DNA from: Musa acuminata AAA Group | Taxonomy: Eukaryota; Streptophyta; Magnoliopsida; Zingiberales; Musaceae | Direction: 5' to 3' | NCBI RefSeq assembly: GCF_036884655.1 | Contig: NC_088340.1 | Coordinates: 2,805,001 to 2,869,000, forward strand | Length of the DNA stretch: 64,000 nucleotides | Shown: piece after piece, positions 1 through 12,100 of the stretch | How positions within the stretch are numbered: the first letter of the stretch is position 1 | Layout: every line of letters begins with the position of its first letter | Made by a program: the position numbers and the translations under genes | Notes under the pieces: model-generated | Database searches by the model: none | Seen by the model: only the letters and a program-made list of their open reading frames with translations | Told to the model about the DNA's origin: nothing

Positions 1-2656
1 GAAATGGAAGCATGCAGATAAAAGCTGTCTTCAGAATCTGCACCTGGTTTGCCACTAAAATAAATCCACACCCCAGTGTACTGGGTCTCAAATCTAGACG
101 CTGTAGAAGCTTGACTGTTACTCTCTAGGGTTTAGTAATCCTCTTCATGCACGACATTATTTTTTGTTTTCAGGACAGAAGAGATAAGAACATAAGATAT
201 CAGACGAGCTTACATTACATCAGTAAAGAAGCTTGTAAAATGCACCTCCATCCCCACCAAACTTTGTCCCATGGCTTGATGTGCTCAGCAGTGTTCAACT
301 CGGTACACTAAACTCCTACCACAAAAGAGAGATAATAGGCAAAGACTGATCCAACCTTCCAAGACCTCGATCTTCTCGGAGAACTTCCCTATTCCATCAT
401 GGAATGACCGCTCATGTTGAGTGGCAGATGCTGCTAGAGAGACTCCCACATATTGTTCATGTTCTTTCATGGAAAACTGTCCTCCTCATCCCAATTGTGG
501 CTCATAGATACTGAGAGCAAAAATCTCCGAATCCATCCAGCATTGAAGTGAAAATAGAGTGAAACAATGGAGAAGTTTTCTGAAGTCAACTGTAGTTGCC
601 GCATCCTGTTGAGTTGTCAACTGTAGTTTTCTGAAGACAACGGATCAGCCATTGGATCCTGTTGAGTTGCTGCTCCCTTTTGTCTTCCCTGGTGACCTGT
701 TGAACAGTTCACGTTTGATCTCTTCCTGTCGTTGACCGCTCCTCTAATACTTGATCAAAACCGGAACCAACTCCTTTGGGAGAGTGTCCAGGTCAAAAAT
801 TTTCCAGTTTTTCTTATTTATGTACGAGGACAGAAAAAATTAGAGAACTTGCATAAATGAGGTCAGTTTCCAAAACAACATCGAACCATTGCAATCAACT
901 CCATTACCACATACTTAGGACCATTGCACCTGTCTAAAATTTTTAGAATAGATATTGGTAATATCATAGAACAAGCTTTGATATGTACTAGCAAGTTTGT
1001 TCCCCTGCAATCTAAGCGATCAGAGTTGGAGCAATGGAACTAATTTTTCTTCATGTATAAATGTACCGACTTATGTACAGTAATCCTCCTTGTACATTGC
1101 ATTGCAAGCAACCTCTGAACTCCCTTTTATGTTGACAATCCCAGAAGCAATCCTGATAGAGATGCTTCAAGGTTGTTCCTGCCTTGTTACTTCCAGAATT
1201 TGAAGTGTGTGATACAATCAGTAACTATTTATGATCTGTTAACTAAATTAAAACTATCTGGTGATGAGTATGAGTACTGACTGATATATCACTCTGCAAG
1301 AGGTGAGACTTACATTGAATCAATTGCATCATAAATAAAATGGTAGTAGCAGTCATAGACATTAAAAAAAAACTCACCTTGGTTTAACTCGCTTTTGTAC
1401 GGCTCTCCGATGTTACATAGATGTTGCCCCCTAAAACCATGCATACACATTGATCCGGCTCTGGTAAAAAGTGCATTAAGATCCCATTAAGAATACTAGA
1501 TAACCAGAATCAGAAGGAGACAACCATCATGGTAGTTAGAACTTAGAAGAATACATTTACAACTTCCACCCTTTTCCAGACCCTTATTAAAGTTAAAAAC
1601 TATTAACTCTCGCATGAGTCAAAATGGTTATGCACAACCTAGGATATTCTCCTTAAATTCAAAGAGAAACAAATAGCAACCAAGCCTCAAAATGCTTGCG
1701 TACGCTAAGGCCATAAGCAAATTGCATGGCAACACTCATCATGCTGGCAAACTTGTGGTGTAAAACATAATTGGTTAAACGAGCTCATCAACATACACAT
1801 GACCTATAGAACATCCATCTATCCCATGGAACAACAAAATTCTCGAGCTTGTATTACAACTCACACATGACCAGAAGCTAGAATACTTTGCTTACAAGTC
1901 TGTATTACAGAAGTTATAGATTACACACCTAAGAGCCAGCTTTAGTCATACCAGATAAATATACATTTAGATTTGTAATGCAGCTGATGGTGTTAGATGA
2001 ATCTTCCAACTATAATGCAGTTAAATTGAGTAAAATCCACAACTCACGAGATTAATATCAATTTTAACAAGATGCAGTCTGCCCAGGCTAATGCCTTCCT
2101 GTGCATCTCTTGCCATCACCCATTTAAATTTGCTCACCTCACCTGAATACTACATTCATAAGCCTCCTTTTGACATGTCCAAACCACCTCAATTAGTTGA
2201 GTGCTAGGATTCGTTCTCAACAGCCTTTAATACTGGAAAAAGAACCATGTAGCAGACCCAGAACATTGCTGTTGAGTAAGCTAACTGCACCATGGTAGCA
2301 CTTGCCATTTTGGCAAGATGGCAAAGTTTTTAAGGAGAAAAAAGGTTAAACTAGTCAATGGTTACAGTACTAGCCCATTCATCATAACGAACATGGAACA
2401 GAAATTAAAAGCAAAAAAAAAAGATCTAAAACTAACAGTGCCTTATCAAGCTCAAAATAAGGGAAAAGATAATAAAATTTAGCAATTTTACATAGTAAAA
2501 CTGATATTGACATAATCTAGTTTAAAGAAAACATATGTACCTCAAGTCTGGCTTTAAATTTTCTTATGCCAATGGAAGAACATGGTCATCAATCTTTGCC
2601 TGTAGGCATGATCTTTAGCAATATGAGATGAATTTCCAACATCATAAATTAGTGAG
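1..2656. other. Non-coding stretch downstream of the PPR gene
   Basis: AT-rich DNA with stops in all frames and no recognisable protein or RNA gene on either strand. The part nearest position 2656 is presumably the 3' UTR of the minus-strand PPR gene. No clear splice-site or poly(A) pattern lets me place its end. The only structure I see is a short direct duplication at about 573-670. Confidence 0.5.
573..670. repeat. Short tandem duplication, about 52-bp period
   Basis: The words AGTTTTCTGAAG and ATCCTGTTGAGTTG occur twice in the same order, at about 573-618 and 625-670, with diverged sequence between them. It is a local duplication of non-coding DNA with no evident function. Confidence 0.6.
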
Positions 2657-4924
2657 TCATCCTTTTAGTTCACCACCATTAGGAAGAAGTCCATCCTTTG
2701 CCAAGTCAGTCAAAGCATCCAACACAGCGTCCATGTTCCCATCCTTGTGGTTCACTTCAACAAGAACCTTTGATTTTTGAGAATATGTTGGCAAAGAACC
2801 TCCCAATAGCTGTTGAATTATTTGATCCAGTTTCTCATTTGTTCCGAACTGGGAAAGACCCTTAATAAGAGAAATAGCAGTAATTGCATTTGGAAGAAAA
2901 CCAGCCTGTAGCATATCTTCATATAGGCTAACCGCCCTATGAACATTTCCTGCTCTACAGTGTCCATGAATAACAATGTTATATGCAGTAGCATCAGGCT
3001 TCCAATTCCTTTCTGCTATAGAGTTGAATACCTCATCAGCTTCATTCATCAACCCTTTCATACAGAAACCCTTTAGAAGCGACAACAAACTCTTAAACTC
3101 TACTTTGCCACAACAATCAATCAGTATGTCGTATGTAACACTATCAGGAACAGACTCATCATGGCACATCCTAAGCAGGAGTCGTTTTGCTTCCTTTGTC
3201 CGAGCTGCTTTTTGGAGGCCATTTATAAGCACACTATAAGTCACGACATCCGGAAGGATCCCTTTCTTTATCATTTCATCATGAAGAAGGAAAGCCTTCT
3301 TCAGTTCCCCCTCCTTGCAGTGGCCATCAATCAGTGTGGTGTATGTATAGTTGTCAGGACATATACCCAAACTCAACATCTTCTGAAAAAGCTTGCATGC
3401 ATCATCCAGTCTTTTTCCTTCACAAAGACCCCTAATAAGTGAAGAGTAAGTAATAGCATCAGGCAAGATACCCTTGTCAAGCATCTCTTGATTAAACTGA
3501 AATGCCAGATTAATATCTCCATTCCTACAGTACCCACTCAAAATCGTATTGTAAGTAACTACATCTGGCATAAACCCATTTGTTTCCATATCTTCTCGAA
3601 TAATCTTCAATGCTTCATCCATTCTTCCCAACAGACAATACCCATTAATCAAAGCATTATAAGTCACAACAGAAAGCCTAATTCCACTCTCCTTCATTTG
3701 TTTCATGATCAAGAGTGCATCATCCAGGAACCCCTTCTTGCAGAAACCATCGATCAAAGTTGTGAAAGTTTCCTCATTAAGCCTAAGCGCTCGTTCTTTC
3801 ATTTGGCTGACAAGCTCCATTGCTCTCCTCAAGTTCCCAGCTTTACACATTGCGTTGACCAATGTAGTGTATGTGACAACATCAGGGGCCACCCCCTTGT
3901 GAGCCATCTCTGCTTGCAGTAGGAGAGCTCGATGCACGTCTCCCTCCCTGCAGTATCCATTGACAAGTGTATTATACGTAATGACATTAGGGACCAATCC
4001 TTCTCTCACCATCTCATCGACAAATTTGCTCGACTCCTTCACCTGACCCTTGTGGCACAGCCCGTTGACGATTGAATTACAGGTAACCAAATTAGGCTTA
4101 AGCCCATTCTCCTTCATCGTCATCAGCAGCATGCGTGCATCGTCAACCTTCCCCGACTTGCAGAGACCATCAATTAGAGTGTTGTATGTGACAACATTTG
4201 GCGAACACCCTGCGAGCGCCATCTCAGAGAAGAGAGATGACGCACGATTCAGTTCGCCCCATGAACAGAAGCCTCTAATAAGTATGTTGTAGGTGTAGAC
4301 ATTCGGGGAAACGCCGGAGCTAGTCATGTCGGCGAGGAACATTTCAACAGTTCGAGGATGGGTTCGACCAGAACGGAACATGGCGTCGAGGATGGAGTTA
4401 TAGGAGAGAAGGGCAGGGGAAAAGCCAGCATCTTTGGTGAGGGAGAGGGCGGAGATGGCTTGCGGGACAAGGAAGAGGGAGGAGTATGACCTGATAAGCA
4501 GGTCGAAGGCGGCGGAGGGAGACGGAGGAGGGGGGCGGAGGAGGGGAAGGGTGGAGGCGAGGGAGTCGAAGAGGGCGGCGAGGGGGAAGCGGGAGGCGAG
4601 GCGGCGGGCGAGGGAAAGGGCGGCGGGAAGGCGGCGAAGACGGGAGAGGAGGTGGAGGGCGAGGGACTGGGGGCGGAGGGAGGCGGAAAAAAAGGGGAGA
4701 GGCGTGGCCCAGCGGAGGAAGGCGAGGAGGAGCGGGCGGTGGGGCTGGGCAAGGAGGAGGGCGTGGGCGGCGGCCTCCGGCGTGTAGGCGGCGGCGAGGG
4801 AGTCAAGGGGGCACCCGTGCCTGAGGTAGGTGAGGGCCTTCTCCGCGAGGAGGTGGTGGTTAGAAGCAGCGCCGGTGTCGAGGGCACCGGTGGACGGCTG
4901 CCCATGGGGACGCAACCCTGCCAT
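2657..4924 (-). CDS. EMB2745: P-class pentatricopeptide repeat protein, EMB2745-like (755 aa)
   Basis: Single-exon ORF encoding a PPR protein, a family that binds organellar RNA sequence-specifically and directs its processing or stability. About 14-15 tandem 35-residue PPR motifs run from roughly residue 150 to 700, with repeated signatures such as TYNILIRGFC, VVTYNTLIDGLC and DVVTYSVLINGL. No E or DYW editing domain follows, so it is P-class. Motif order and the C-terminal NHKDGNMDAVLDAL region match what I remember of Arabidopsis EMB2745 (At5g39710). The frame stays open upstream to 5143, but I chose the methionine at 4924 (MAGLRPHGQP). Two TGGGCC/TGGGCT promoter motifs lie inside the upstream extension at 5011-5027, and the chosen length fits the family's roughly 750 aa. 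The arginine-, alanine- and leucine-rich N-terminus suits an organelle presequence. No frameshift or internal stop is seen. Confidence 0.93.
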   Translation of the reverse strand: MAGLRPHGQPSTGALDTGAASNHHLLAEKALTYLRHGCPLDSLAAAYTPEAAAHALLLAQPHRPLLLAFLRWATPLPFFSASLRPQSLALHLLSRLRRLPAALSLARRLASRFPLAALFDSLASTLPLLRPPPPSPSAAFDLLIRSYSSLFLVPQAISALSLTKDAGFSPALLSYNSILDAMFRSGRTHPRTVEMFLADMTSSGVSPNVYTYNILIRGFCSWGELNRASSLFSEMALAGCSPNVVTYNTLIDGLCKSGKVDDARMLLMTMKENGLKPNLVTCNSIVNGLCHKGQVKESSKFVDEMVREGLVPNVITYNTLVNGYCREGDVHRALLLQAEMAHKGVAPDVVTYTTLVNAMCKAGNLRRAMELVSQMKERALRLNEETFTTLIDGFCKKGFLDDALLIMKQMKESGIRLSVVTYNALINGYCLLGRMDEALKIIREDMETNGFMPDVVTYNTILSGYCRNGDINLAFQFNQEMLDKGILPDAITYSSLIRGLCEGKRLDDACKLFQKMLSLGICPDNYTYTTLIDGHCKEGELKKAFLLHDEMIKKGILPDVVTYSVLINGLQKAARTKEAKRLLLRMCHDESVPDSVTYDILIDCCGKVEFKSLLSLLKGFCMKGLMNEADEVFNSIAERNWKPDATAYNIVIHGHCRAGNVHRAVSLYEDMLQAGFLPNAITAISLIKGLSQFGTNEKLDQIIQQLLGGSLPTYSQKSKVLVEVNHKDGNMDAVLDALTDLAKDGLLPNGGELKG

Positions 4925-6154
4925 GGAACGAAGGCGGAGGAGGCATCCCGAGAAGCGGGAGTAATAAAGAGGAGGTCCAAAAGCGGGACTTTTGGTTTGG
5001 GTCGATAGAGAGCCCAAAAACGGCCCAAATAGCACCCAACATGCGATGCTGACTTGACCGGAACTCGTTGACTTGTTCATAGATCGTAAGTGGATAAAGC
5101 GAATGTCTGAAGAGAATTGGCAATTTTCTATGAAGAAAGACACCTCAAAAGATCATTCAAGGAAGCACATTAACTGCTGCTTCATGCAGCACACACCACA
5201 GAGTGAAAGTTGTGAATGTTACTGCCCTCCAAAGGAAATAATAGTTCATTAAAGATTTTATCCTTACTATTAACTTGAAATTTCAGATGTACTATTTTCT
5301 TTAATGTAGTTGGCACTCTAATGCTCCTATGATAATAAATGGATAAATAATCATCTAAGCTATCTGATCTAATATAATGATCAAAAACATATATAACTAA
5401 ATAAATAAATCAATAGAAATTTTAAAAAATATTTTGTCCATTTTAATTTCGTAGTCATTATTGTCTAAATCATTATCATGTTTATATTCTTATAATGAAC
5501 CAACAATATTAATACAAATAATAAAAAAAAATATATGTACAGTTGACTAATAAACACTAGTCAAACAAATCTATCTAATATTTATATGCAATAAAAGAGT
5601 ATAATATTTTTTATATTCAAAATAGTCTTACATGCTTAGAGTATCCTACTTCGTACCTCTCTTTTTTGCGCCAACTCACCGAGTCCGTTTGGACGGTCGC
5701 TGATTGCACCGATTAATGTGTGGACATACAATGGGCTACATATGAATGAGGAGTATTGGGCTCTCGGCCTAATTATTCGGACAAAGTTGGGCTTGCCAAT
5801 TCGTCTCGCGTGACGAAACGCATCAAGATTACAAAACTTTTGCTGATTATTTGATGATCACGTTAAGATTTTAAAAACCACAAAATTGATTATAATTTGC
5901 TAAAAGTATCGATTTCGGCGGTTCAGCTCGCAATAGAAACATCGAGAGAAGGGGAGGAAGGGAGGATTAATAATAATAAACGGAAAGCGGAAGGGGGAAG
6001 GAAACCCTTCCGATACAGTATCCGATCACGAAATATACCTCAGAGCTTTAATCTTATCCTGTCTTCTTCCCATTCTCTTTTGATCCGTCGGTCTGTGCCG
6101 CTTCGGATCTCTTCTTCTTCTTCTTCTTCTTCTTCTTCTTCTGGGATCGACGGA
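4925..6154. promoter_or_regulatory. Shared divergent promoter region of the PPR and ERGIC3 genes
   Basis: The two genes are head-to-head, so this 1.2 kb must hold both promoters and 5' UTRs. Site II-type motifs typical of plant housekeeping and organelle-related promoters are present near each gene. On the minus strand TGGGCT is at 5011-5016 and TGGGCC at 5022-5027. On the plus strand TGGGCT occurs at 5732-5737, 5757-5762 and 5788-5793, with a CCAAT at about 5795. The middle part, about 5220-5640, is very AT-rich. The motifs are seen directly; their use is inferred from known plant promoters. Confidence 0.55.
6111..6142 (+). repeat. (CTT)n microsatellite in the ERGIC3 5' UTR
   Basis: A perfect run of about ten CTT units ends 13 bases before the ERGIC3 start codon. 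Pyrimidine-rich CTT runs are common in plant 5' UTRs and can affect expression. It is likely length-polymorphic. Confidence 0.9.
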
Positions 6155-9100
6155 ATGGAGGGCGTGTTCGGTAAGCTACGCAACCTGGACGCTTACCCCA
6201 AGATCAACGAGGACTTCTACAGCAGGACCCTCTCCGGCGGCATCATCACAATCGTCTCCTCCATCGTCATGTTCCTTCTCTTCATCTCCGAACTCCGTAT
6301 GTTGGATTCCCTTTGCCCTTCCGTTCGTTCCTTTGTTAGGTTCTGTGTGTGCTCGGTGAATTCTGAATGGATTTCTTAATTTGATCGATTTGGATTCTTT
6401 CTTGGTTCCAGCTACGGTTTCACCTATTCTTGGCCTCAGATCCTTTGTTTTCAGTTTCTTGGTAACGTCCGAAGAATTAGGTCGGATCATTTGGTTCTTG
6501 TTATGCTTGATAGATGATAAATTGTAGGGCAATTGGTTCCTTGTACATTAGTAGTTCGTGTTCGCTTCCGATTAGGGTTGAATTACGACTTACTATCGTT
6601 TTGACTTTGAAATTTCCGACCACCGGAGGGGACATTATCCATTAGAATCTTTGTTCTTTCATCCATCTAATCTCCTATCAAAGAAAGAAAGATTTGTACG
6701 GCTAGATTATCTATATGGTTTATTGCAAATTCACTTGTAGGAGTTATCCATCTCTATAAACATGATGACTTTAAACCTCATGCACGATTGTATATGTCGA
6801 TGGGGCTGCAAATTATTCTTTTTATTTAGTACCTTGCATTGGGCCGGGCATTTTTTTTTAAACGAGAAATAGTCTCTCTGACCACGTATTGGACAAATGC
6901 AATCTTATATGTTGGGGAAAATAGAAAAAGAAAGACAAATGTCAAAATCGCGGACAACAAGAATCAGATTTAGTACACTGCAAAATCTTCCTTAGTTCAA
7001 TATGTATTTATAAAGTTTTTTATAGGTCCATAGCCAGTTGTCCCCAGTTTTGATTTTTTTTTTCTTTTTCTCTTTTCTCATCAACTTGTAAGATTGCATT
7101 TGTTGTGTATTGCAAATGAAGAATCGTTTCTTATACTTTATACGTTGGAACTTTGCACTTTCTTACTTTCAAAATGCACTAATTATAGCTTGTTTTCTCT
7201 TTTCTTTTGTAATTGCAGGATTGTACCTTCATGCTGTTACAGAAACAAAGCTTGTCGTTGATACGTCTAGAGGGGAATCACTTCGGATCAATGTAATATA
7301 TATATTGCTTCAACTCTTAGCAATACATGAACTACATCATTTATTGTTGAACATTGTCCTTTTTTTGGTCTGCATTTGCCATTACATCATGTATGCCCTT
7401 TAAAATTATAAAGGCTTCTTGTGTATCTAATTATATATGAATTTTATCAGTTTTTCGACTTATTGTCACAAATTTTTTGTTTATGATAAGTGCAGTTTGA
7501 TGTTACTTTTCCTGCCCTTTCATGTTCTATGCTCAGTCTTGATGCCATGGATATAAGTGGAGAAGAGCACCTTGATGTAGTATGTATTACCACTAGACTT
7601 GCTTTTATTATATTTATACCTATCTATATTGGTTTCAAAATTATAATTGCTATTGGGCTTCTCATTGCTGATTTTTTGGTAACAAGAATTTTTTTGGATG
7701 TCCTTTTAAACAGAGACACGACATAATTAAGAAGAGGCTAGATTCTCATGGAAACGTTATTGAAACTAGACAAGATGGAATTGGTTCACCTAAGGTCAGT
7801 ATTCTTTTCTTAAGTTGTTAAATATTTCTTTGTTATTTAGTTTCTAGTAAAAGCTATTTCACAGTGAGCATAAACAATTGTTTTAGACAATATGATAAAC
7901 AAGATCTGTGTTGTGTTTAAGGCCATAATAGTTTACATTTTCGGTGATGTCAATTCGTAAAATAGTCTGGCCTATGCAAATTCTTCATTATGGTTTCCAG
8001 ATTCTATTGGCCAGATTCTTCATTGTGTATGTTGATTGTCGTTTCCTGTTAATGAATGAGGATAAGCATGCTTAAACTTTCAAGTGTTAATGTGGAGCAA
8101 ATCTTTAAAATATCAGGGTGCAAACTGTAGGATAAATTTGACTAACTGAACCACTATTATAGAAACAAAATTGAAGTTCAAGTTCATGGTCAAAGTCGGT
8201 GTTTATTAGTCCCAAGATGCCAATAGGATGATACGTGAATTTGACTGCTGAACCAACTGATAGGATTCAAAATGAGCACCTATAAAATGTTTTGTTTGGG
8301 TTCATGTAGTTTCATAGTGATGATATACCTCTAGCAGATTGCTAGTCAATCTACTTTGTTAGCTTAAGCACTAAATATCCTGAGAAAGATTATTTCTCAA
8401 ATTGTCTTTGACCGATAACTGGTTTCTATTGCCTGTATTTATTATAAGTTGCCATGGATGACTTCTTCTCATTTTAGAATTTAGAGTAAATTGAAAGCAA
8501 ATCAAATTTGTTTTGAGCATGTTGCCATGATGCATCACATATTTACTTTCCCTGCTATAAGGTGGTATAATATGAGTTGGTATGCATGAAATGCATTGCC
8601 ATCATTTGTTACAGATTGAAAAGCCTTTACAAAGACATGGTGGGAGACTTGAACATAATGAGACATATTGTGGTTCTTGCTATGGTGCAGAAGCGGTATG
8701 TTTGCTCTTTCTAAGCCTTTGTGACTATACTGAAACGTCTTTGGTCCTTTATGTTTCGCAACTATATTTTCTGCTACAAAATTTTCTTTTCTTTTGATAG
8801 ATTCACAGAAAGTAATTGCCGCTATTCAGCTTTTTTAGTTGTAGAACAAGTAACTAGATGTTTTTAATACTTGATGAACAATTTTTTGCACATCCATAAC
8901 CCTCGATCCTACCCAAGGCAGGGCTTACAGGTCCAGTAAAATAAAACATCCAATGAACCTTAAGTAGAAGACAAGTACCTTTAAGTACCTTTTGAATTTA
9001 AGTAGAAGAAAATTATGCTAGTGGCTTTAGATGCAATGTAAATGTCTTTGTAGTCCTTAATCAACTAGTTAATCTAGATTTAGTCATCCAATGAGGCAAG

Positions 9101-12100
9101 CTCTAGTTGGTACATGTGAAGAAGGCCAAATTTCCTATTCTGTTTTATGGACTACCTAATGATATTTATCATAACCTTGAAAGAGACAACAATTGCTTTT
9201 TTGGTATTTATCATAGTTCGTCTCTTTTGAAGATGTGGAAAGAAAAGATTGTATATGACCAAAATTCATACATTCACTGCAGAAATCAGCATTGATGAAT
9301 GGTTTGGTACCTCGTCACTGGGCATAATTAAAAATCAAGCAAATGATGGTCCTTCGCATTTTCCAGAAAATGTTCTTAGGGCCTTATAGAAGCTGTAACA
9401 CCAGAATATTATGCATAATGTGCTAGGAGATCTGGTAGATCTAGAATATTTACATGCTGCTGCAAAAAAGTGAAAAAGATGGGAGGGTTGAAACAAGCAC
9501 AAGAGTCTCTGTAATTAGTTCTTTTTTAGGCTTAAAAGTAAATGTTGAGTCACCATTATATAATAAGATGACGGTTATATAACAGCTTCAGTAACTGAAT
9601 TGTGGTGATTACTTCACAGTGATTTCTTGTTGCACTTCCTGCAGAATAAATCTATGACAATACAAGAAAACTAATGTTCAAGATAACAATATGTGCGCCC
9701 TTTTTAAAATAGTTTTACTCTGCTTTGACGACAAGGCTTTTTTGCTTCAAGAAAATTTCTGTATATATAGTTTATTTAGCTGTTGGGACAGTTTGTCTAG
9801 GTGTATGTGTTACTTTTAGTTTATAGAAACTAAGAACAGGTTGTTGTTCCTTTGCCTTTGTTTGAAATGTTGGAGTTTCTCTATTAAGTTTGTATCTGGC
9901 CTAACATCATTGATAGTTATATTTTTATATGTTTTGCTTCAAGAGATTAATTGAAGATGTAATCATCCATGGTACAGTAACATATATGAGTCATAACTAT
10001 CCAAAAAATTTGAACTAAAGGTTGAAAGTGTTAGTAGCAACTCTGTTGATTTTGTTTTATTAGTATGGAGAAAAACTGATACTGTTATAATCAGATTATC
10101 TCTCTTCAATATATTACTCTACATGCTTAATCTAGCAAGTAACCAATTTTTTATTATACATTAACTTATTTTACAAAATTCATTACATTTTACTTATTTT
10201 ACAAATTCTACCTCAATTTTAACTTATTATGCATAGTATTTTTGAAATGCAATTGTATAAGGCATTCACAAATGATTGATAAATTTACATCTTCATGTTT
10301 CATAGTCTGATGAGGATTGTTGCAACTCATGTGAAGAAGTTCGAGAAGCCTATAGAAAGAAAGGTTGGGGGCTGTCAAACCCTGATTTGGTTGACCAGGT
10401 ACATATGAATGTGTTCTTGGATATTTTGATTTATTGACTTTGATTTTGAGAAATTTTATATCTCAAGTTCTTAGTTGCTATAAGAATTCTTCAGTTTATG
10501 GCAAGCTGAGTTTACTGTGGGAAATGATATAATATATTCTCAGTTTTCTTTCTAAGTTAACTGCATTCGCCACTCTTAAGTTTTTAATCCTTTGTTATGA
10601 TGTTCCACTCAACCTTTTACTGACTACAGTGTACTCAAACTGTTAATTCTGTTCACTTGAGTTGTTGTTTTTTGGTGGCAAGTTGTTTTTAACATCCAGT
10701 TGCACACAGAGTTCCTTAAGTTAGACATTCCTAAACCTATCTTACTGCAGGGTAAAGAAATACTGATGTTACTAACTGAATGTAGCTAGCAAGACACAAA
10801 GATTTCACTGGGAAAACTAAACGACTGACTGATATGATGTGTAAAGCTTCTTAAGAATAATTCGATAAGGAACACTGGTTTTGGTTGCAAAACCCATCTT
10901 CTAAACAACAAAAATTTTGAAGGCAGTTCTCTTTGATGACTTTGCCTTGATTCTATATTTTGGTCTCTTTAAAAGTTGAGAAGGTAACTATTTCTTGTTT
11001 GACAGGAGGCAATAGATATTTAGATTTTATCGGTATCAGTAATATTACCTCAGTATTGTGGACCAAGTAGTAGCAGGACTGCTCCCTTCTGCTGATAGGC
11101 ATGAACTGGTTCATCTTTCTATTCATAAATATCTACTCAAGTTGTCTTTGCAACATGTTATGGAAGCTTAAATTACCAACCGATTGATACGACCAAATGA
11201 TATTATTAGGATTAGGACTCACTGTGTAGGTTTGCAAGAGATAATGAACCATGGAATGAAATGAGGAAAATGTTTGGCAAGAATCAAGATAGAGTTTGGA
11301 GAAGATGCACAACAACAACAATTACACAATAAGGTCATAAAGTTCCTACTATTTGGGTTGGCTATATGGATTTTTTTTCTGCTATTGAGCTCTTGAGCTA
11401 TGAAAAAATTATATCTTTAGATAAATTAAGAGTATTTGAATATTTAATTATAGTTTTTAATAAAATATTTTTACGTCTCTCTTTATGTCTCCTTGTCCTA
11501 CTAATCAGGGTTCGTCATTTCGGATACTAGACTTATCTTGGAGATTTGTCGGTATGGTACATACCGATTTGTACTGGTGTATCAACACATGGTACACTGG
11601 AGCATATCGATGGGGACTTTGGCGAGCCATGTCTCGGTGGCGAGTTGGACCTATATGTACTGCCCATACCATATCAACTCGGGCGGTACAACAAACCTTG
11701 CTACTAATATTAGTTCTGCATCTTCTAACTACATCATATAGCATATATAGGTATCCTTAACATATGTTCATACCATTTGAACATGTCTCTCTCATCTTAT
11801 GCTCTGTTGAGACTACAATAAAATATAAATTATTTACGGATAAAAATATTTCTTTTCCTACATTTCCTAGTAATTTCGTACATCCAACTCAATATTCCCA
11901 TCTTAGCATTCTTAATTTCACAGGATTCAGATCCATAAAGCATCAGATTGGAGAAGAAACATTTTGACTAAAAAGATGGGCATTTCTTATTCCTTGTATA
12001 TCATCAATAATATGTCTACTGGTATTTGAAGCCTATCTTCATACATAATCTCTCCATTGAAATAATGTTTTCCTGAATGTTTTCAGTCTGTTCCCAGTCA

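Noticed and set aside
4324..5028. 234-codon minus-strand ORF in another frame of the PPR gene 5' end
   Set aside because: Shadow of the GC-rich start of the PPR gene; Ser/Pro-rich with no domain.
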